Assembly (NCBI GenBank): GCA_937877715.1
Contig: CALEHW010000014.1
Coordinates: 1-64,000 of the forward strand
Direction of reading: 5' to 3'
Length of the DNA stretch: 64,000 bases
From: an uncultured Methylophaga sp.
Lineage (GTDB): Bacteria > Pseudomonadota > Gammaproteobacteria > GCF-002020875
The notes below the pieces were generated by a model, which saw only the letters and a list, made by a program, of their open reading frames with translations, made no database searches and was not told the origin of the DNA. Positions 1 through 8,506 of the stretch are shown here, one piece after another. Positions within the stretch are counted from its first letter, which is position 1. Every line of letters starts with the position of its first letter. The translations under genes were made by a program, and so were the position numbers.

Positions 1-48
1 CGTTATCTCGAAAAGGCAGAAATGGGTCGTACCACGACCATCACTTAA
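1..48 (+). CDS. Possible C-terminal tail of a gene entering from the left edge
   Basis: The first 48 bases read open in frame 1 and end in TAA at 46-48, giving the tail RYLEKAEMGRTTTIT. The codons (CGT, GAA, GGT, ACC) look like those of real genes here, and the stop lies 8 bases before the end of the convergent pyrD, a normal gap for this compact genome. Fifteen residues are too few to name a family. The frame could also be chance, so this is a tentative partial gene. Confidence 0.35.
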   Translation, partial: RYLEKAEMGRTTTIT

Positions 49-56
49 AACAGGAA

Positions 57-1022
57 TTAACACTCACATGACGGTGTAGCTGGGGCAGCCTGGTTTAACT
101 CCAGTGTCCCAGTCAGATCGGAGAGTGAGGATGTTTGATGTTTTCTCATATACTCCTCAATGCCGCTATTGATGGAGCTGCATATCAGGGGATCACTGAA
201 CAGGGCAGTTCCAATACCGATTGTTGTGGCACCTGCAATGATAAATTCTATCGCATCCTCTGCGTTGGAGATTCCGCCCTGACCAATGATCGGTATATTG
301 TGATCTTTGCAGACCTGATAGACCTGATGAACTTTGAGTAGTGCAACCGGCTTGATGGCAGGGCCTGAAAGTCCACCCTGGTTATTTCCGATAATTGGTC
401 TGCGTCTATCGATATCAATCGACATGCCCATCAATGTATTAATTACGGCAAAGGCATCGGTTCCTGCATCTATGCAGTGTTGTGCATTGTTGGCAATATC
501 AGTCTGATTTGGTGAGAGCTTGGTAATGAGCGGTTTGGTTGTTGCCTTTCTACAGGCCTCTACTACCCGGGCTGAGACCTCGGGATCGTTCCCAAATACG
601 GCACCACCATCTTTTACATTGGGGCAGGAGATATTGATCTCAATGCTATCTACCGGAGAGTCATCAAACATGGCTGCAATCTCGCCATACTCTTCTACGC
701 TGGAGCCGGATATATTGGCTATATAACGGGTCTCACTAAAATCGAGGTTTGGTAGTATGTTGTTTATGACATGTTCTGCCCCGGGGTTCTGTAGACCAAT
801 TGAGTTGATCATTCCTCCTGGGGTTTCGATGATACGGTGCGGGGTGTTGCCGAGGCGTGGCTCCAGGGTTGTCCCCTTGAGGCAGATTGCACCAATTTCT
901 CTATTGGAGTATCCGTTGACTCGGGTGTATTCTTCACCGAAACCAACACAGCCAGAGAGCAGCACGATCGGCGTCTCCATTTTGATTCCACAAAAATCTA
1001 CGCTGAGTGATGGTTTTTCCAT
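57..1022 (-). CDS. pyrD: Dihydroorotate dehydrogenase, class 1B catalytic subunit
   Basis: This 321-residue protein oxidises dihydroorotate to orotate in pyrimidine synthesis, using bound FMN. The catalytic loop NISCPNVKDGG near residue 130 has the class 1 base cysteine and its two flanking asparagines. The FMN phosphate region GQGGISNAEDAIEFIIAGAT lies near residues 247-266. It lacks the N-terminal membrane extension of the class 2 enzyme usual in gammaproteobacteria. In characterised systems class 1B works with a PyrK iron-sulfur/FAD subunit and passes electrons to NAD+; no pyrK is next to it in the window. The C-terminus ends in SCEC, a cysteine pair I do not recognise as a family feature. 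It faces away from trmL across a 34-base gap. Confidence 0.93.
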   Translation of the reverse strand: MEKPSLSVDFCGIKMETPIVLLSGCVGFGEEYTRVNGYSNREIGAICLKGTTLEPRLGNTPHRIIETPGGMINSIGLQNPGAEHVINNILPNLDFSETRYIANISGSSVEEYGEIAAMFDDSPVDSIEINISCPNVKDGGAVFGNDPEVSARVVEACRKATTKPLITKLSPNQTDIANNAQHCIDAGTDAFAVINTLMGMSIDIDRRRPIIGNNQGGLSGPAIKPVALLKVHQVYQVCKDHNIPIIGQGGISNAEDAIEFIIAGATTIGIGTALFSDPLICSSINSGIEEYMRKHQTSSLSDLTGTLELNQAAPATPSCEC

Positions 1023-1056
1023 AAGTGGCAGGTCCGGTTAATGAAGCGAGGTAGTT

Positions 1057-1512
1057 TTGAATATTGTTCTCTATGAGCCTGAGATTGCACCAAATACAGG
1101 CAATATTATACGTCTTTGTGCCAATACAGGGGCGCAACTTCACCTGATTCATCCTCTCGGTTTTGAGATGGGGGAGAAGCGTCTGCGTCGGGCTGGACTG
1201 GATTATCTGGAGCATGCGTCAGTAATGGAGTACCAGTCACTTGAATCGTGCCTCCAACAGTTTGAGCGTTCCAGAATATTTGCCTCGACCACCCATGCCA
1301 CCCAGCCTCATTTTGCTCCGGAATACAGAGAGGGGGATCTGTTCTTGTTTGGGCCAGAGACTCGAGGTCTACCGGAACAGATCCGTAATGGTTTTCCAGA
1401 GGAGCAGCGGATACGAATCCCGATGGTTGAGAACAGTCGCAGCATGAACCTCTCAAATGCGGTAGCTGTCGTTCTCTACGAGGGGCTGCGTCAGACCGGA
1501 TTTCAGACCTAA
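1057..1512 (+). CDS. trmL: tRNA (cytidine/uridine-34 2'-O)-methyltransferase
   Basis: A 151-residue SPOUT-class methyltransferase, the normal TrmL length, which methylates the ribose of the wobble base in certain leucine tRNAs. It opens with NIVLYEPEIAPNTGNIIRLC, typical of the family's first strand and N-G-N-I-R motif. The C-terminal knot has LFGPETRGLPEQI and RSMNLSNAVAVVLYE, which bind S-adenosylmethionine. The start is TTG at 1057 with GAGG five bases before it; the nearby ATG at 1041 is out of frame. The TAA overlaps the convergent gpsA stop by four bases. Confidence 0.95.
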   Translation: MNIVLYEPEIAPNTGNIIRLCANTGAQLHLIHPLGFEMGEKRLRRAGLDYLEHASVMEYQSLESCLQQFERSRIFASTTHATQPHFAPEYREGDLFLFGPETRGLPEQIRNGFPEEQRIRIPMVENSRSMNLSNAVAVVLYEGLRQTGFQT

Positions 1513-2522
1513 CTCTCTCTCTTCAGGTCTCTCTGGAGAAGATCACGTACCGCAGCTTTAGGATCCTTGTTGTTGTGCAGAACCTCGGCAACTTGTTGAG
1601 TTATTGGCATATCCACCCCGCGCTCTCTGGCCATCTCAAGGATGTCACGTGCCGCCTCGAATCCCTCGACGACCTGTCCAATACTGTCCAGAGATTGAGC
1701 CACAGTATCTCCCCTGCCAACAGCAAGACCGAGGCGACGATTTCTCGACTGGTCATCGGTACAGGTAAGAACCAGATCGCCCAATCCTCCAAGCCCCATA
1801 AAGGTCTCTCTCTTTCCTCCCAGGTCAGTGCCAAGCTTCATTAGCTCATGCAGACCCCTGGTTATCAGCGCTGCTCTTGTATTGGCACCATAACCAAGAC
1901 CATCAGCAATTCCTGCAGCAATGGCCAGAATGTTTTTTGTGGCACCGCCGATCTCGACACCCGGGATGTCAGTGCTGGTATAACAGCGAAAGTTCTCACT
2001 GTGAAACAGTTCTGCAACGGACTGTGCAATCTCTATGCTATCCGAGGCTATGGTGACGGCGGTTGGGAGCCCATCTGCAACCTCTCTCGCAAAAGTGGGA
2101 CCCGAGATTAGGGCTTTTTTTCTGTCACTACCCAGCTCCTCCTCAATAACCTGATGCAACAGCTTGTGGGTTCCACTCTCGACCCCCTTGGTGGCCCAGA
2201 TCACCGTTGTTTGGTCTGCAACCAAGGGTCTGATCTTTTTCAGAGTTGCGCGAAAGGCGTGGCTTGGTACGGCAACGAGCAGGGCATCGCTATCCCCTAT
2301 GGCAGCTTTGAGTTCGGTCTCGGGGTGCAGGGTAACTGGCAGGGCGATGCCCGGCAGATAGCGCCGGTTTTCATCCTCGCGGGCCATCCTCTCCAGATGC
2401 TCGGGGCGGTGGCCCCAGAGGTTGACGGTGTGCCCCTTGCGCGCAAGCTGTATTGCAAGTGCTGTCCCCCAGGAGCCTGCGCCCAGTACGGCAATCTTTG
2501 TCGGGAGTGGAAGAGATGTCAT
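1509..2522 (-). CDS. gpsA: Glycerol-3-phosphate dehydrogenase [NAD(P)+]
   Basis: This 337-residue cytoplasmic enzyme reduces dihydroxyacetone phosphate to sn-glycerol 3-phosphate for phospholipid synthesis. The N-terminal Rossmann motif GAGSWGTALA is at residues 15-24. The middle carries WATKGVESGT and SGPTFAREVADGLPTA, and the catalytic lysine region GGATKNILAIAAGIADGLGYG follows near residue 195. It is the last gene of a minus-strand run that begins at the ArsR-type gene at 4922. SecB is immediately upstream, as in many gammaproteobacteria (grxC-secB-gpsA). Confidence 0.97.
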   Translation of the reverse strand: MTSLPLPTKIAVLGAGSWGTALAIQLARKGHTVNLWGHRPEHLERMAREDENRRYLPGIALPVTLHPETELKAAIGDSDALLVAVPSHAFRATLKKIRPLVADQTTVIWATKGVESGTHKLLHQVIEEELGSDRKKALISGPTFAREVADGLPTAVTIASDSIEIAQSVAELFHSENFRCYTSTDIPGVEIGGATKNILAIAAGIADGLGYGANTRAALITRGLHELMKLGTDLGGKRETFMGLGGLGDLVLTCTDDQSRNRRLGLAVGRGDTVAQSLDSIGQVVEGFEAARDILEMARERGVDMPITQQVAEVLHNNKDPKAAVRDLLQRDLKRES

Positions 2523-2569
2523 ATTGGTATCTGCCAGGATGCCGGGTTGCTTGTTCCTGGCGCGCGCTC

Positions 2570-3046
2570 CTAGTGTTTGGTCTCGTTCTCTCCCTCATCC
2601 GCCTGCTTGGTCTCTTGCTGACGCTGGGCGTAGATGGAGTCAAAATTGACCGGCGCCAGTAGCAGTGGAGGGAAGCCGCCTTTGGTGGTCAGGTCAGAGA
2701 TCACCTCGCGGGCAAAAGGGAAGAGGGTATTGGGGCAGTATGAGCCCAGCACATGGCCAAGCGCACCATCCTCAAAGCCGGCGAGGGTAAAGATCCCTGC
2801 CTGCTCTACCTCTACAAGGAAAGCAGTTTTCTCGTTAGTGGTGATGGTTGCGGTAAGGCTCAAGACAACCTCATAGACATTCTCAGCCAGACTTTTATGT
2901 TTGGTACCAATCTGCAGATTGGTGGTGGGTTCCCACTTCTCCTGAAACATTGCAGGTGACTGGGGGGATTCAAAGGAGATATCTTTCAGATATATCTTCT
3001 GGATCTCGAAAGTTTGTTGCGGCTCTGTGGCCTGTTCTTCGCTCAT
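2570..3046 (-). CDS. secB: Protein-export chaperone SecB
   Basis: A 158-residue cytoplasmic chaperone that forms tetramers, holds unfolded preproteins and delivers them to SecA. The family signatures are FEIQKIYLKDISFESP near residues 13-28 and CPNTLFPFAREVISDLTTKGGFPPL near 104-128, the latter broken here only by description. The acidic C-terminal tail (about residues 140-158) is in the position that binds SecA in the E. coli protein. It sits between trxC and gpsA, 30 bases after trxC, in what looks like one operon. Confidence 0.96.
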   Translation of the reverse strand: MSEEQATEPQQTFEIQKIYLKDISFESPQSPAMFQEKWEPTTNLQIGTKHKSLAENVYEVVLSLTATITTNEKTAFLVEVEQAGIFTLAGFEDGALGHVLGSYCPNTLFPFAREVISDLTTKGGFPPLLLAPVNFDSIYAQRQQETKQADEGENETKH

Positions 3047-3076
3047 TATCTATTCTCTTGGGCTACGGTTGAATTA

Positions 3077-3511
3077 TTACTGAAATTGTCTTATCCATTG
3101 GGTGAGGCTGGCCAGATCCATGGCCCCTGCCTGGCGGGCAACCTCTCTCCCCTGCTTGAAGATGACAAGGGTAGGGATACTCTGAATCCTCTCTCCCACG
3201 GCAATTGTCTCCTGCTCTTCGGTATTAACCTTGGCAAGGCGGAAATTGGGTTGCAGCTGCTCTGCTGCCTGTGTAAACACGGGCGCCATCATCTTGCATG
3301 GGCCACACCAGCTGGCCCAGAAATCAACTACAACAGGGATATCACTGCGATCGATATGGCGGCGGAAATTGCTGGCGGTCAGCTCAACAGGGTGGCCATC
3401 GAACAGGGGCTTGTGGCATTTGCCACACTTGCCGTCTGTAGCCAGCCTGGAGGCAGGCAGCCGATTGATGCCATCGCAGTGCGGACAGACTATATGAATT
3501 GAGTCAGCCAT
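3077..3511 (-). CDS. trxC: Thioredoxin 2, zinc-containing
   Basis: A 144-residue thioredoxin with the extra N-terminal zinc-binding domain that defines Trx2. The zinc cysteines are in CPHCDG (residues 9-14) and CGKCHK (about 29-34). The redox centre WCGPCK follows near residues 68-73 in a standard thioredoxin fold. It reduces protein disulfides in the cytoplasm and in E. coli is linked to oxidative stress. It lies 21 bases downstream of the glutaredoxin gene, so two dithiol reductants are encoded together with a rhodanese and a sulfur-sensing repressor. Confidence 0.95.
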   Translation of the reverse strand: MADSIHIVCPHCDGINRLPASRLATDGKCGKCHKPLFDGHPVELTASNFRRHIDRSDIPVVVDFWASWCGPCKMMAPVFTQAAEQLQPNFRLAKVNTEEQETIAVGERIQSIPTLVIFKQGREVARQAGAMDLASLTQWIRQFQ

Positions 3512-3532
3512 GGTGTGGCCCCTGGATGAGGG

Positions 3533-3787
3533 TTAATCCTGCAGCAGGGGATCCAGCTTCCCCGCTGCATTGAGGGCGGATAGATCATCAAATCCGCCAA
3601 CGTGGGTCTCTCCGATAAATATTTGGGGGACGGTTCTGCGTCTGCTGCGCTGTTCCATCGCGGCCCACCCCTCGGGATCACCATCGATGAAGATCTTTGT
3701 GTACTCTGCCCCTTTATGGTCCAGAAGGGCCTCAGCCATACGGCAGTAGGGGCAGCTCTTGGTGCAGTAAATTTCAATTTTTGGCAT
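3533..3787 (-). CDS. grxC: Glutaredoxin 3 family protein
   Basis: From the ATG at 3787 the product is 84 residues, the usual glutaredoxin 3 size, beginning MPKIEIYCTKSCPYC. The dithiol site is CPYC at residues 12-15. The cis-proline and glutathione-binding segment TVPQIFIGETHVGGFDDL follows near residues 51-68. An upstream in-frame ATG at 3832 has a GGAG before it but would add 15 residues outside the family pattern and overlap the rhodanese gene by 29 bases, so I chose 3787. That start has no clear ribosome site and may depend on translational coupling. Confidence 0.93.
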   Translation of the reverse strand: MPKIEIYCTKSCPYCRMAEALLDHKGAEYTKIFIDGDPEGWAAMEQRSRRRTVPQIFIGETHVGGFDDLSALNAAGKLDPLLQD

Positions 3788-3803
3788 GACGGTTTGTATA
3801 ATA

Positions 3804-4232
3804 TTACCTGTTGGATAGAGGTAGCCCGGCATTTCTCCATGAGAGGATGCCGCCTTTCAGATTGTATACTTCTTCGAACCCGCTCTTTTTAAGCTGGGAG
3901 CAGGCGACCCCAGAGCGCTGACCTGAGCGGCAGACAACTACAATCGGGGCGGCACGATGTTTTTCCAGCTCGTTCAGGCTGTTCTTGAGCTGGTTCAACG
4001 GGATGTGGGAGGCGCTTTTGATGCGCCCATCTTTTGACAGCTCATCTTTGGCACGTACATCGATCAGTAACGCATCATCCTTGTTGAGAATGCGTATTGC
4101 CTCCTCCGGGGTGATGGAGCTGAAGCCGCGCAGCTGGTCGCCATAAATATTGAATAGCAGGAGCCCGAGGGTAACCAGAAATGCGGCAACCAGCTCCCAG
4201 TTGTTGAGGGTGAAATTTGATAGTTCTTCCAT
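3804..4232 (-). CDS. Membrane-anchored rhodanese-like protein (YibN type)
   Basis: A 142-residue protein with one N-terminal membrane helix (about residues 12-30, ELVAAFLVTLGLLLFNIYG) followed by a single rhodanese domain. The active loop VVCRSGQRSGV holds the persulfide-carrying cysteine near residue 100. It resembles E. coli YibN, which also lies near grxC and secB. Single-domain rhodaneses move sulfane sulfur between carriers; the true donor and acceptor are not visible here. Its place behind a SqrR-type repressor and a YgaP-like membrane protein supports a role in handling reactive sulfur. Confidence 0.9.
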   Translation of the reverse strand: MEELSNFTLNNWELVAAFLVTLGLLLFNIYGDQLRGFSSITPEEAIRILNKDDALLIDVRAKDELSKDGRIKSASHIPLNQLKNSLNELEKHRAAPIVVVCRSGQRSGVACSQLKKSGFEEVYNLKGGILSWRNAGLPLSNR

Positions 4233-4260
4233 GAACGGTTATCTCTCTGGTGGGTAGCTA

Positions 4261-4491
4261 CTACTGGCTACCATTATCTTCCTTGCTCCAGCCGCATGGT
4301 TTGCCGATATTCATCGCGGCCAGAAGCTTCTCTGGCGGACAGAATCCGGTAAAGCCACTCTGAAACAGGTTCAGCCCGACAAATGCGGTGAACCAGAGCC
4401 AGCTTGGCTCCATGGAGATGGTGCCATCCAGGAAGAGTGATAGCAGAATAAAAAAGCCGGCAAGAATACGAAGGATCTGTTCTCTTGTCAT
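4261..4491 (-). CDS. DUF2892 (YgaP-type) inner-membrane protein
   Basis: Starting at the ATG at 4491, six bases after AAGGAG, the product is 76 residues. Two hydrophobic stretches (ILRILAGFFILLSLFLDG and WLWFTAFVGLNLFQSGFTGF) are followed by FCPPEKLLAAMNIGKPCG, the layout of the DUF2892 membrane domain. In E. coli YgaP the same domain is fused to a rhodanese and lies next to the sulfur-sensing repressor YgaV. Here the two parts are separate neighbouring genes with the repressor upstream, so the module is a split version of ygaVP. Confidence 0.88.
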   Translation of the reverse strand: MTREQILRILAGFFILLSLFLDGTISMEPSWLWFTAFVGLNLFQSGFTGFCPPEKLLAAMNIGKPCGWSKEDNGSQ

Positions 4492-4580
4492 CATAGTCTC
4501 CTTAAAGGTAGATTGTATTATAGCCAAAAGCCATATTCAGGAGTGGTGCCGGGCGAGAAAATTAGAGCCGGAAACAGCTG

Positions 4581-4922
4581 TTAACAGCGGCAGAAGACCT
4601 CTTTCATCATGCTGATAAGTTTCAGGGTTCGGCTGTCACCAACCATATAGAAGACCCGATTTGCATCCTTATAGGAGTCCAGAATGCCGCGGTCACGCAG
4701 GGTGGATAGATGTTGGGAGATGTTGCTCTGTGAGGTGCCAACTGCATCAACAATCTGCTGCACACTCAGTTCATTCTTGCCAAGCACACATAGAATCTTG
4801 AGACGCAGTGGATGGGACATCGCCTTCAGTGATCGTGAGGCACGATCGATATCATCATCATTTTTCAACAGGTTTTCTGTATCGTCGCACTCGCTACTCC
4901 CTACTGTATCTGACTCACTCAT
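4581..4922 (-). CDS. ArsR-family repressor of the SqrR/BigR/YgaV (sulfane-sulfur) type
   Basis: From the ATG at 4922 the product is 113 residues; a GTG at 4973 would add 17 residues but lacks a ribosome site. The winged-helix core has MSHPLRLKILCVLG, the recognition segment GTSQSNISQHLSTLRDRG and a wing near NRVFYMV. Cysteines in LKILC (residue 45) and EVFC (residue 111) match the pair that forms a persulfide or tetrasulfide bridge in SqrR, BigR and YgaV. An extra cysteine two residues later (C113) is unusual. The genes behind it (DUF2892, rhodanese) are the usual targets of such repressors. The inducer is inferred from family and context. Confidence 0.88.
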   Translation of the reverse strand: MSESDTVGSSECDDTENLLKNDDDIDRASRSLKAMSHPLRLKILCVLGKNELSVQQIVDAVGTSQSNISQHLSTLRDRGILDSYKDANRVFYMVGDSRTLKLISMMKEVFCRC

Positions 4923-4987
4923 CTTCGTGGTTCCCCTCTCTCCCTGAGTTGATTTCTTCACATCTATGCACACTTATAAAGCATGAC

Positions 4988-5014
4988 ATTATATAATAAT
5001 ACGATCAATGTCCA
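4988..5014 (-). promoter_or_regulatory. Candidate promoter and operator of the sulfur-repressor operon
   Basis: On the minus strand TGGACA (5014-5009) and TATAAT (4993-4988) are separated by 15 bases, short but usable. The -10 lies inside the perfect 10-bp palindrome ATTATATAAT at 4988-4997. An AT-rich dyad on the -10 of a BigR/SqrR-type gene is a plausible operator for its own product, and it is also upstream of the divergent gpmI. This is inferred from sequence form only. Confidence 0.4.
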
Positions 5015-5035
5015 CTTTGAGATGAATCTATTTAT

Positions 5036-6580
5036 ATGAGCTCCAAACGCGGCCCCGTGCTTCTCTGCATTCTTGATGGATGGGGATACAGAGAGTCATC
5101 TGACTGTAACGCAATCGTTACCGCCAAGACACCAGTATGGGACAAATTGTGGGAGGAAAACCCGCACTCCCTGATCACTACACATGGGGCCGAAGTTGGG
5201 CTACCAGCAGATCAGATGGGCAATTCTGAGGTCGGCCACCTTAATCTGGGCGCGGGTCGTGTAGTCTATCAGGAGTATACGAGGATCTGTCGCTCGATTC
5301 GTACCCACTCATTTTACTCAAACCAGACCCTGGTCACGCCGATTGATGACGCCATCAAGAGTGACCATGCCATTCACGTTGTCGGCCTGCTTTCACCGGG
5401 TGGTGTCCATAGCCATGAAGAGCACATCCACTCGATAGTTCAGATGGCGGCGGAGCGTGGTGCGCGAAAGATCTATGTGCATGCCTTCCTGGATGGCCGT
5501 GATACCCCACCAAAGAGTGCAGCTCCCTCCATTGAGAAGATGGAAGCTGTCTTTAGTGAGTGTGGGGTTGGCTCTATTGTCTCCGTAATTGGGCGCCACT
5601 TCTCCATGGATAGGGACCGGCGCTGGAAGCGGGTTGAAAAATCCTACCGCTCAATGGTTGAGGGTGTTGCAGAGTACCGGGCCAGTAGTGCAATGGAGGC
5701 ACTGGAGATGGCCTATGATCGTGGAGAAAGCGATGAATTTGTAGACGCCACAGTCATCGCAAAAGAGGGCGAACCTGCCACCAAGATGGGTGACGGAGAT
5801 GTGGTGTTGTTGATGAACTACCGCTCTGATCGTGCTCGTCAGCTGACGGAGGCGCTGATCATGAAGGATTTTGAGGGGTTTGAGCGCAACTCATGGCCCA
5901 AGCTTGGGTCTATTACCTCACTTACCGAGTACAAGAAGGGGTATGGAATTCCGGTTGCCTTTCCTCCTGATCGACTACAGAATGTTTTTGGTGAGTATAT
6001 ATCTAGATTCGGCATGCATCAACTGCGGATTGCCGAGACTGAAAAATATGCCCATGTCACCTTCTTCTTCAATGGGGGCAGGGAGGAGCCATATCCGTAT
6101 GAGGATCGGCTGCTGATATGTTCACCAGATGTGGAGACCTACGATCTACAGCCAGAGATGAGCGCCTACGAGGTGACAGCCCGCCTGGTGGATGAGATTC
6201 ATGGTGGAGCATATGATGTCATTATCTGTAACTTTGCCAACTCCGACATGGTTGGCCATACTGGCAATATGGATGCTGCGGTTGAGGCTATCGAAACTCT
6301 GGACCACTGCCTGAGCAAGGTGGTTGATGCAATTCGTGAGGTGAACGGGGATATGTTGCTGACTGCAGACCACGGCAACAGTGAGACCATGTGTGACCAT
6401 GAGACCGGTCAGCCACACACCGCACACACCATGAACCCGGTGCCGCTGATCTACTTGGGAAACAGCATGAAGAGTGCGGAGCTATCCTCAGGCTCTCTAT
6501 CTGATATTGCCCCAACCCTGCTCCATCTCATGGGGCTTAAGATCCCTACAGAGATGACTGGTCAGAGCCTGTTAAGCTAG
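5036..6580 (+). CDS. gpmI: 2,3-bisphosphoglycerate-independent phosphoglycerate mutase
   Basis: A 514-residue manganese-dependent enzyme that interconverts 3- and 2-phosphoglycerate in glycolysis and gluconeogenesis. LCILDGWGYRE at the N-terminus holds a metal-binding aspartate. The phosphoserine nucleophile is in MGNSEVGHLNLGAGR near residue 64. The metal-binding sites HGNSETMCD and HTAHTMNPVPLIY are near the C-terminus. Length and domain order (alkaline-phosphatase-like with inserted transferase domain) are normal. It is transcribed divergently from the sulfur-repressor operon and ends 19 bases from the convergent tatC. Confidence 0.98.
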   Translation: MSSKRGPVLLCILDGWGYRESSDCNAIVTAKTPVWDKLWEENPHSLITTHGAEVGLPADQMGNSEVGHLNLGAGRVVYQEYTRICRSIRTHSFYSNQTLVTPIDDAIKSDHAIHVVGLLSPGGVHSHEEHIHSIVQMAAERGARKIYVHAFLDGRDTPPKSAAPSIEKMEAVFSECGVGSIVSVIGRHFSMDRDRRWKRVEKSYRSMVEGVAEYRASSAMEALEMAYDRGESDEFVDATVIAKEGEPATKMGDGDVVLLMNYRSDRARQLTEALIMKDFEGFERNSWPKLGSITSLTEYKKGYGIPVAFPPDRLQNVFGEYISRFGMHQLRIAETEKYAHVTFFFNGGREEPYPYEDRLLICSPDVETYDLQPEMSAYEVTARLVDEIHGGAYDVIICNFANSDMVGHTGNMDAAVEAIETLDHCLSKVVDAIREVNGDMLLTADHGNSETMCDHETGQPHTAHTMNPVPLIYLGNSMKSAELSSGSLSDIAPTLLHLMGLKIPTEMTGQSLLS

Positions 6581-6599
6581 CTGATCAAGGGGAGAGGCC

Positions 6600-7715
6600 T
6601 TAGTCTTTTGGGGAGTGGATGGATGCGCCACTCTCTGCGCCTCCATCCATCAACTCGATCTCCTCATCAAGCAGTTTTTCGCCCTCTTCATCCAGCGTTT
6701 CGTAACGTTCAGAGATTGGGGGCTCATAGTGGTCCATGCGGACATTGTTCGCCTCTTTTCTAGTCTTCCTGCGCGCCCGCTCTGCGCGTTCACGCTCTTC
6801 TTCGCTCTCCTCATCGGCCTCAATTCGATCCAGCTCAGCCTCCATCTCACTCTCTGTAGGGCCATCAGCAACTGTTGGCTGTGATGGTGCTGCAGAGCTG
6901 CCAGTTTTTGCTTTGCCCCCCCCTCCGGAAGGAGATGATGGTTCGTCTGGAGGGGTGTCGGTGGCCGAGTCATCATCGTCCTTCGGCATGAAGAATCTGG
7001 AAAACACTATTCCAGCCTCAAACAGAATCCACATGGGGATTGCCAGCAGGGTCTGGGAGATCATGTCGGGAGGGGTTAGCAGCATACCGAGGACAAACGC
7101 GCCAACGATAACATATGGCCGTTTTTCGCGAAGTTTCTCCGGGGTGGTGGTGCCCATCCAGACCAACAGGATGGTGGCAATGGGAACCTCGAAGGCGACC
7201 CCAAAGGCAAAAAAGAGCTTGAGTACGAAGTCCAGATAGTCCTTCATGTCCGGCATCACCTCAACCCCTTCCGGTGCGGTGGTGGTGAGAAATGCGAAGA
7301 TCAGTGGGAATACCACATAGTATGCAAATGCCATCCCAGCATAGAAGAGCACAGTGCTGGAGGCGGCAAGAGGCATAACCATTTTGCGCTCATGTTTATA
7401 TAATCCTGGGGCCACAAATCCCCAGACCTGATAGAGGATATACGGTATGACCAGGTAGAAAGCGAGTATCAGAGTAAGTTTGAAAGGGGTAAGGAAGGGG
7501 GAGATGACGCCGGTGGCAATCATGCTCTGCCCCTCTGGCAGCAGCTCCATCAAGGGGCTGGCAACGTAGTGGTAGATGTCGTTGGCAAAAGCAAATAGAC
7601 CAAGAAAGACTACCAGAATTACCATTACAACACGTAGCAGCCGGTCACGCAGCTCAATCAGGTGGCTGACAAAGGTCTGTTCTACGGCAATCTCAGCGGA
7701 GCGTTCTTTGCTCAT
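6600..7715 (-). CDS. tatC: Twin-arginine translocase subunit TatC with long acidic C-terminal extension
   Basis: Residues 1 to about 245 are a normal six-helix TatC, the subunit that recognises twin-arginine signal peptides. [13 protein letters not shown] at residues 17-29 is the conserved N-terminal signature, and periplasmic loops carry FLTPFKL. After the last helix the protein continues for about 120 residues: a DDDD cluster, a Pro/Ser/Gly-rich linker, then a charged predicted coil ([19 protein letters not shown]) and a further acidic tail. Most TatC proteins end within 20 residues of the last helix. The extension faces the cytoplasm if topology is normal. The start overlaps the tatB stop by four bases. 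Confidence 0.95.
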   Translation of the reverse strand: MSKERSAEIAVEQTFVSHLIELRDRLLRVVMVILVVFLGLFAFANDIYHYVASPLMELLPEGQSMIATGVISPFLTPFKLTLILAFYLVIPYILYQVWGFVAPGLYKHERKMVMPLAASSTVLFYAGMAFAYYVVFPLIFAFLTTTAPEGVEVMPDMKDYLDFVLKLFFAFGVAFEVPIATILLVWMGTTTPEKLREKRPYVIVGAFVLGMLLTPPDMISQTLLAIPMWILFEAGIVFSRFFMPKDDDDSATDTPPDEPSSPSGGGGKAKTGSSAAPSQPTVADGPTESEMEAELDRIEADEESEEERERAERARRKTRKEANNVRMDHYEPPISERYETLDEEGEKLLDEEIELMDGGAESGASIHSPKD

Positions 7716-8113
7716 GAATGGTGCTCGTCATCACTGCTATAGCGCTCAGAGGGTTTTTCGGTGGAGAGGTCCGTTGTCTCCATGGGGGGTGATGACTCCT
7801 CAGCCTCTTGAGCCACCTCATTGGTTGCCGTCACCATCTCTTCGGTGGCATCACGGACCTCCTTCATGTCTGCTTGAGTCTCCTCGATGATATCGTGCAG
7901 CCCCTCGACAGATGCATGTTTTTTCATCATCTTCTTCATCTCTTCTGCCTTGAGCTCACGATCAATATCTGACTTGACGGAGCTGATGAAGCGGGAGATC
8001 TTTCCAAACCATTTTCCTGCAGTACGGGCAAGCGCAGGCATCCGCTCGGGACCTACCACGAGCAGGGCAACTACGGCGATAATGGCCAGTTCCCAGAATC
8101 CAATGTCAAACAT
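7712..8113 (-). CDS. tatB: Sec-independent translocase subunit TatB
   Basis: A 133-residue single-span membrane protein that forms the receptor complex with TatC. The start [20 protein letters not shown] and the hinge [13 protein letters not shown] are diagnostic for TatB rather than TatA. An amphipathic helix (about residues 30-60) and a long acidic coil follow, ending in a Ser/Asp/His-rich tail. The gene lies between tatA and tatC, and its stop overlaps the tatC start by four bases. No clear ribosome site precedes the ATG. Confidence 0.95.
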   Translation of the reverse strand: MFDIGFWELAIIAVVALLVVGPERMPALARTAGKWFGKISRFISSVKSDIDRELKAEEMKKMMKKHASVEGLHDIIEETQADMKEVRDATEEMVTATNEVAQEAEESSPPMETTDLSTEKPSERYSSDDEHHS

Positions 8114-8199
8114 AAATGGAGATCAGTTAAAGAGGGTAGATACCCTTTTATTGGAGAGGATGGCAGGGCGGAATGAGCATCAACCCTACTATCCAGCAG

Positions 8200-8442
8200 T
8201 CAGGCCTTCTCTTTCTCCTCGACTTTCTGGCCCTCGATCACATCTTCCTCAGCCTGGTTTAGCTGAGCTGGCTCTTCAGTACTTTTCTCATTGTCACCTT
8301 CATTCTTGACAGCACTCTTGAAGCTCTTTATGGCTCCACCCAGATCACCGCCAACATTCTTCAGCTTTTTTGTGCCGAAAATGAGGATTACCAGCACCAG
8401 TACAATTAGTAACTGCCAAATTCCTATGCCTCCAACGCCCAT
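8200..8442 (-). CDS. tatA: Sec-independent translocase subunit TatA
   Basis: An 80-residue protein with one membrane helix ([18 protein letters not shown]), the [14 protein letters not shown] hinge and amphipathic helix, and an acidic tail, the standard TatA plan. TatA multimers form the pathway for folded proteins recruited by TatBC. It opens the tatABC block and follows the HIT gene after 64 bases. This suggests that his, HIT and tat genes may be read through together, although no terminator or internal promoter is evident. Confidence 0.95.
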   Translation of the reverse strand: MGVGGIGIWQLLIVLVLVILIFGTKKLKNVGGDLGGAIKSFKSAVKNEGDNEKSTEEPAQLNQAEEDVIEGQKVEEKEKA

Positions 8443-8506
8443 CGTTACTACTCCTTTATCGCAAATTGAAATATATCCGCCAGATTATCTCGGGATTATA
8501 ATGTTT

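Noticed and set aside
6581..6599. AAGG ... CCTT between gpmI and tatC as a terminator
   Set aside because: Only four base pairs and no T tract.
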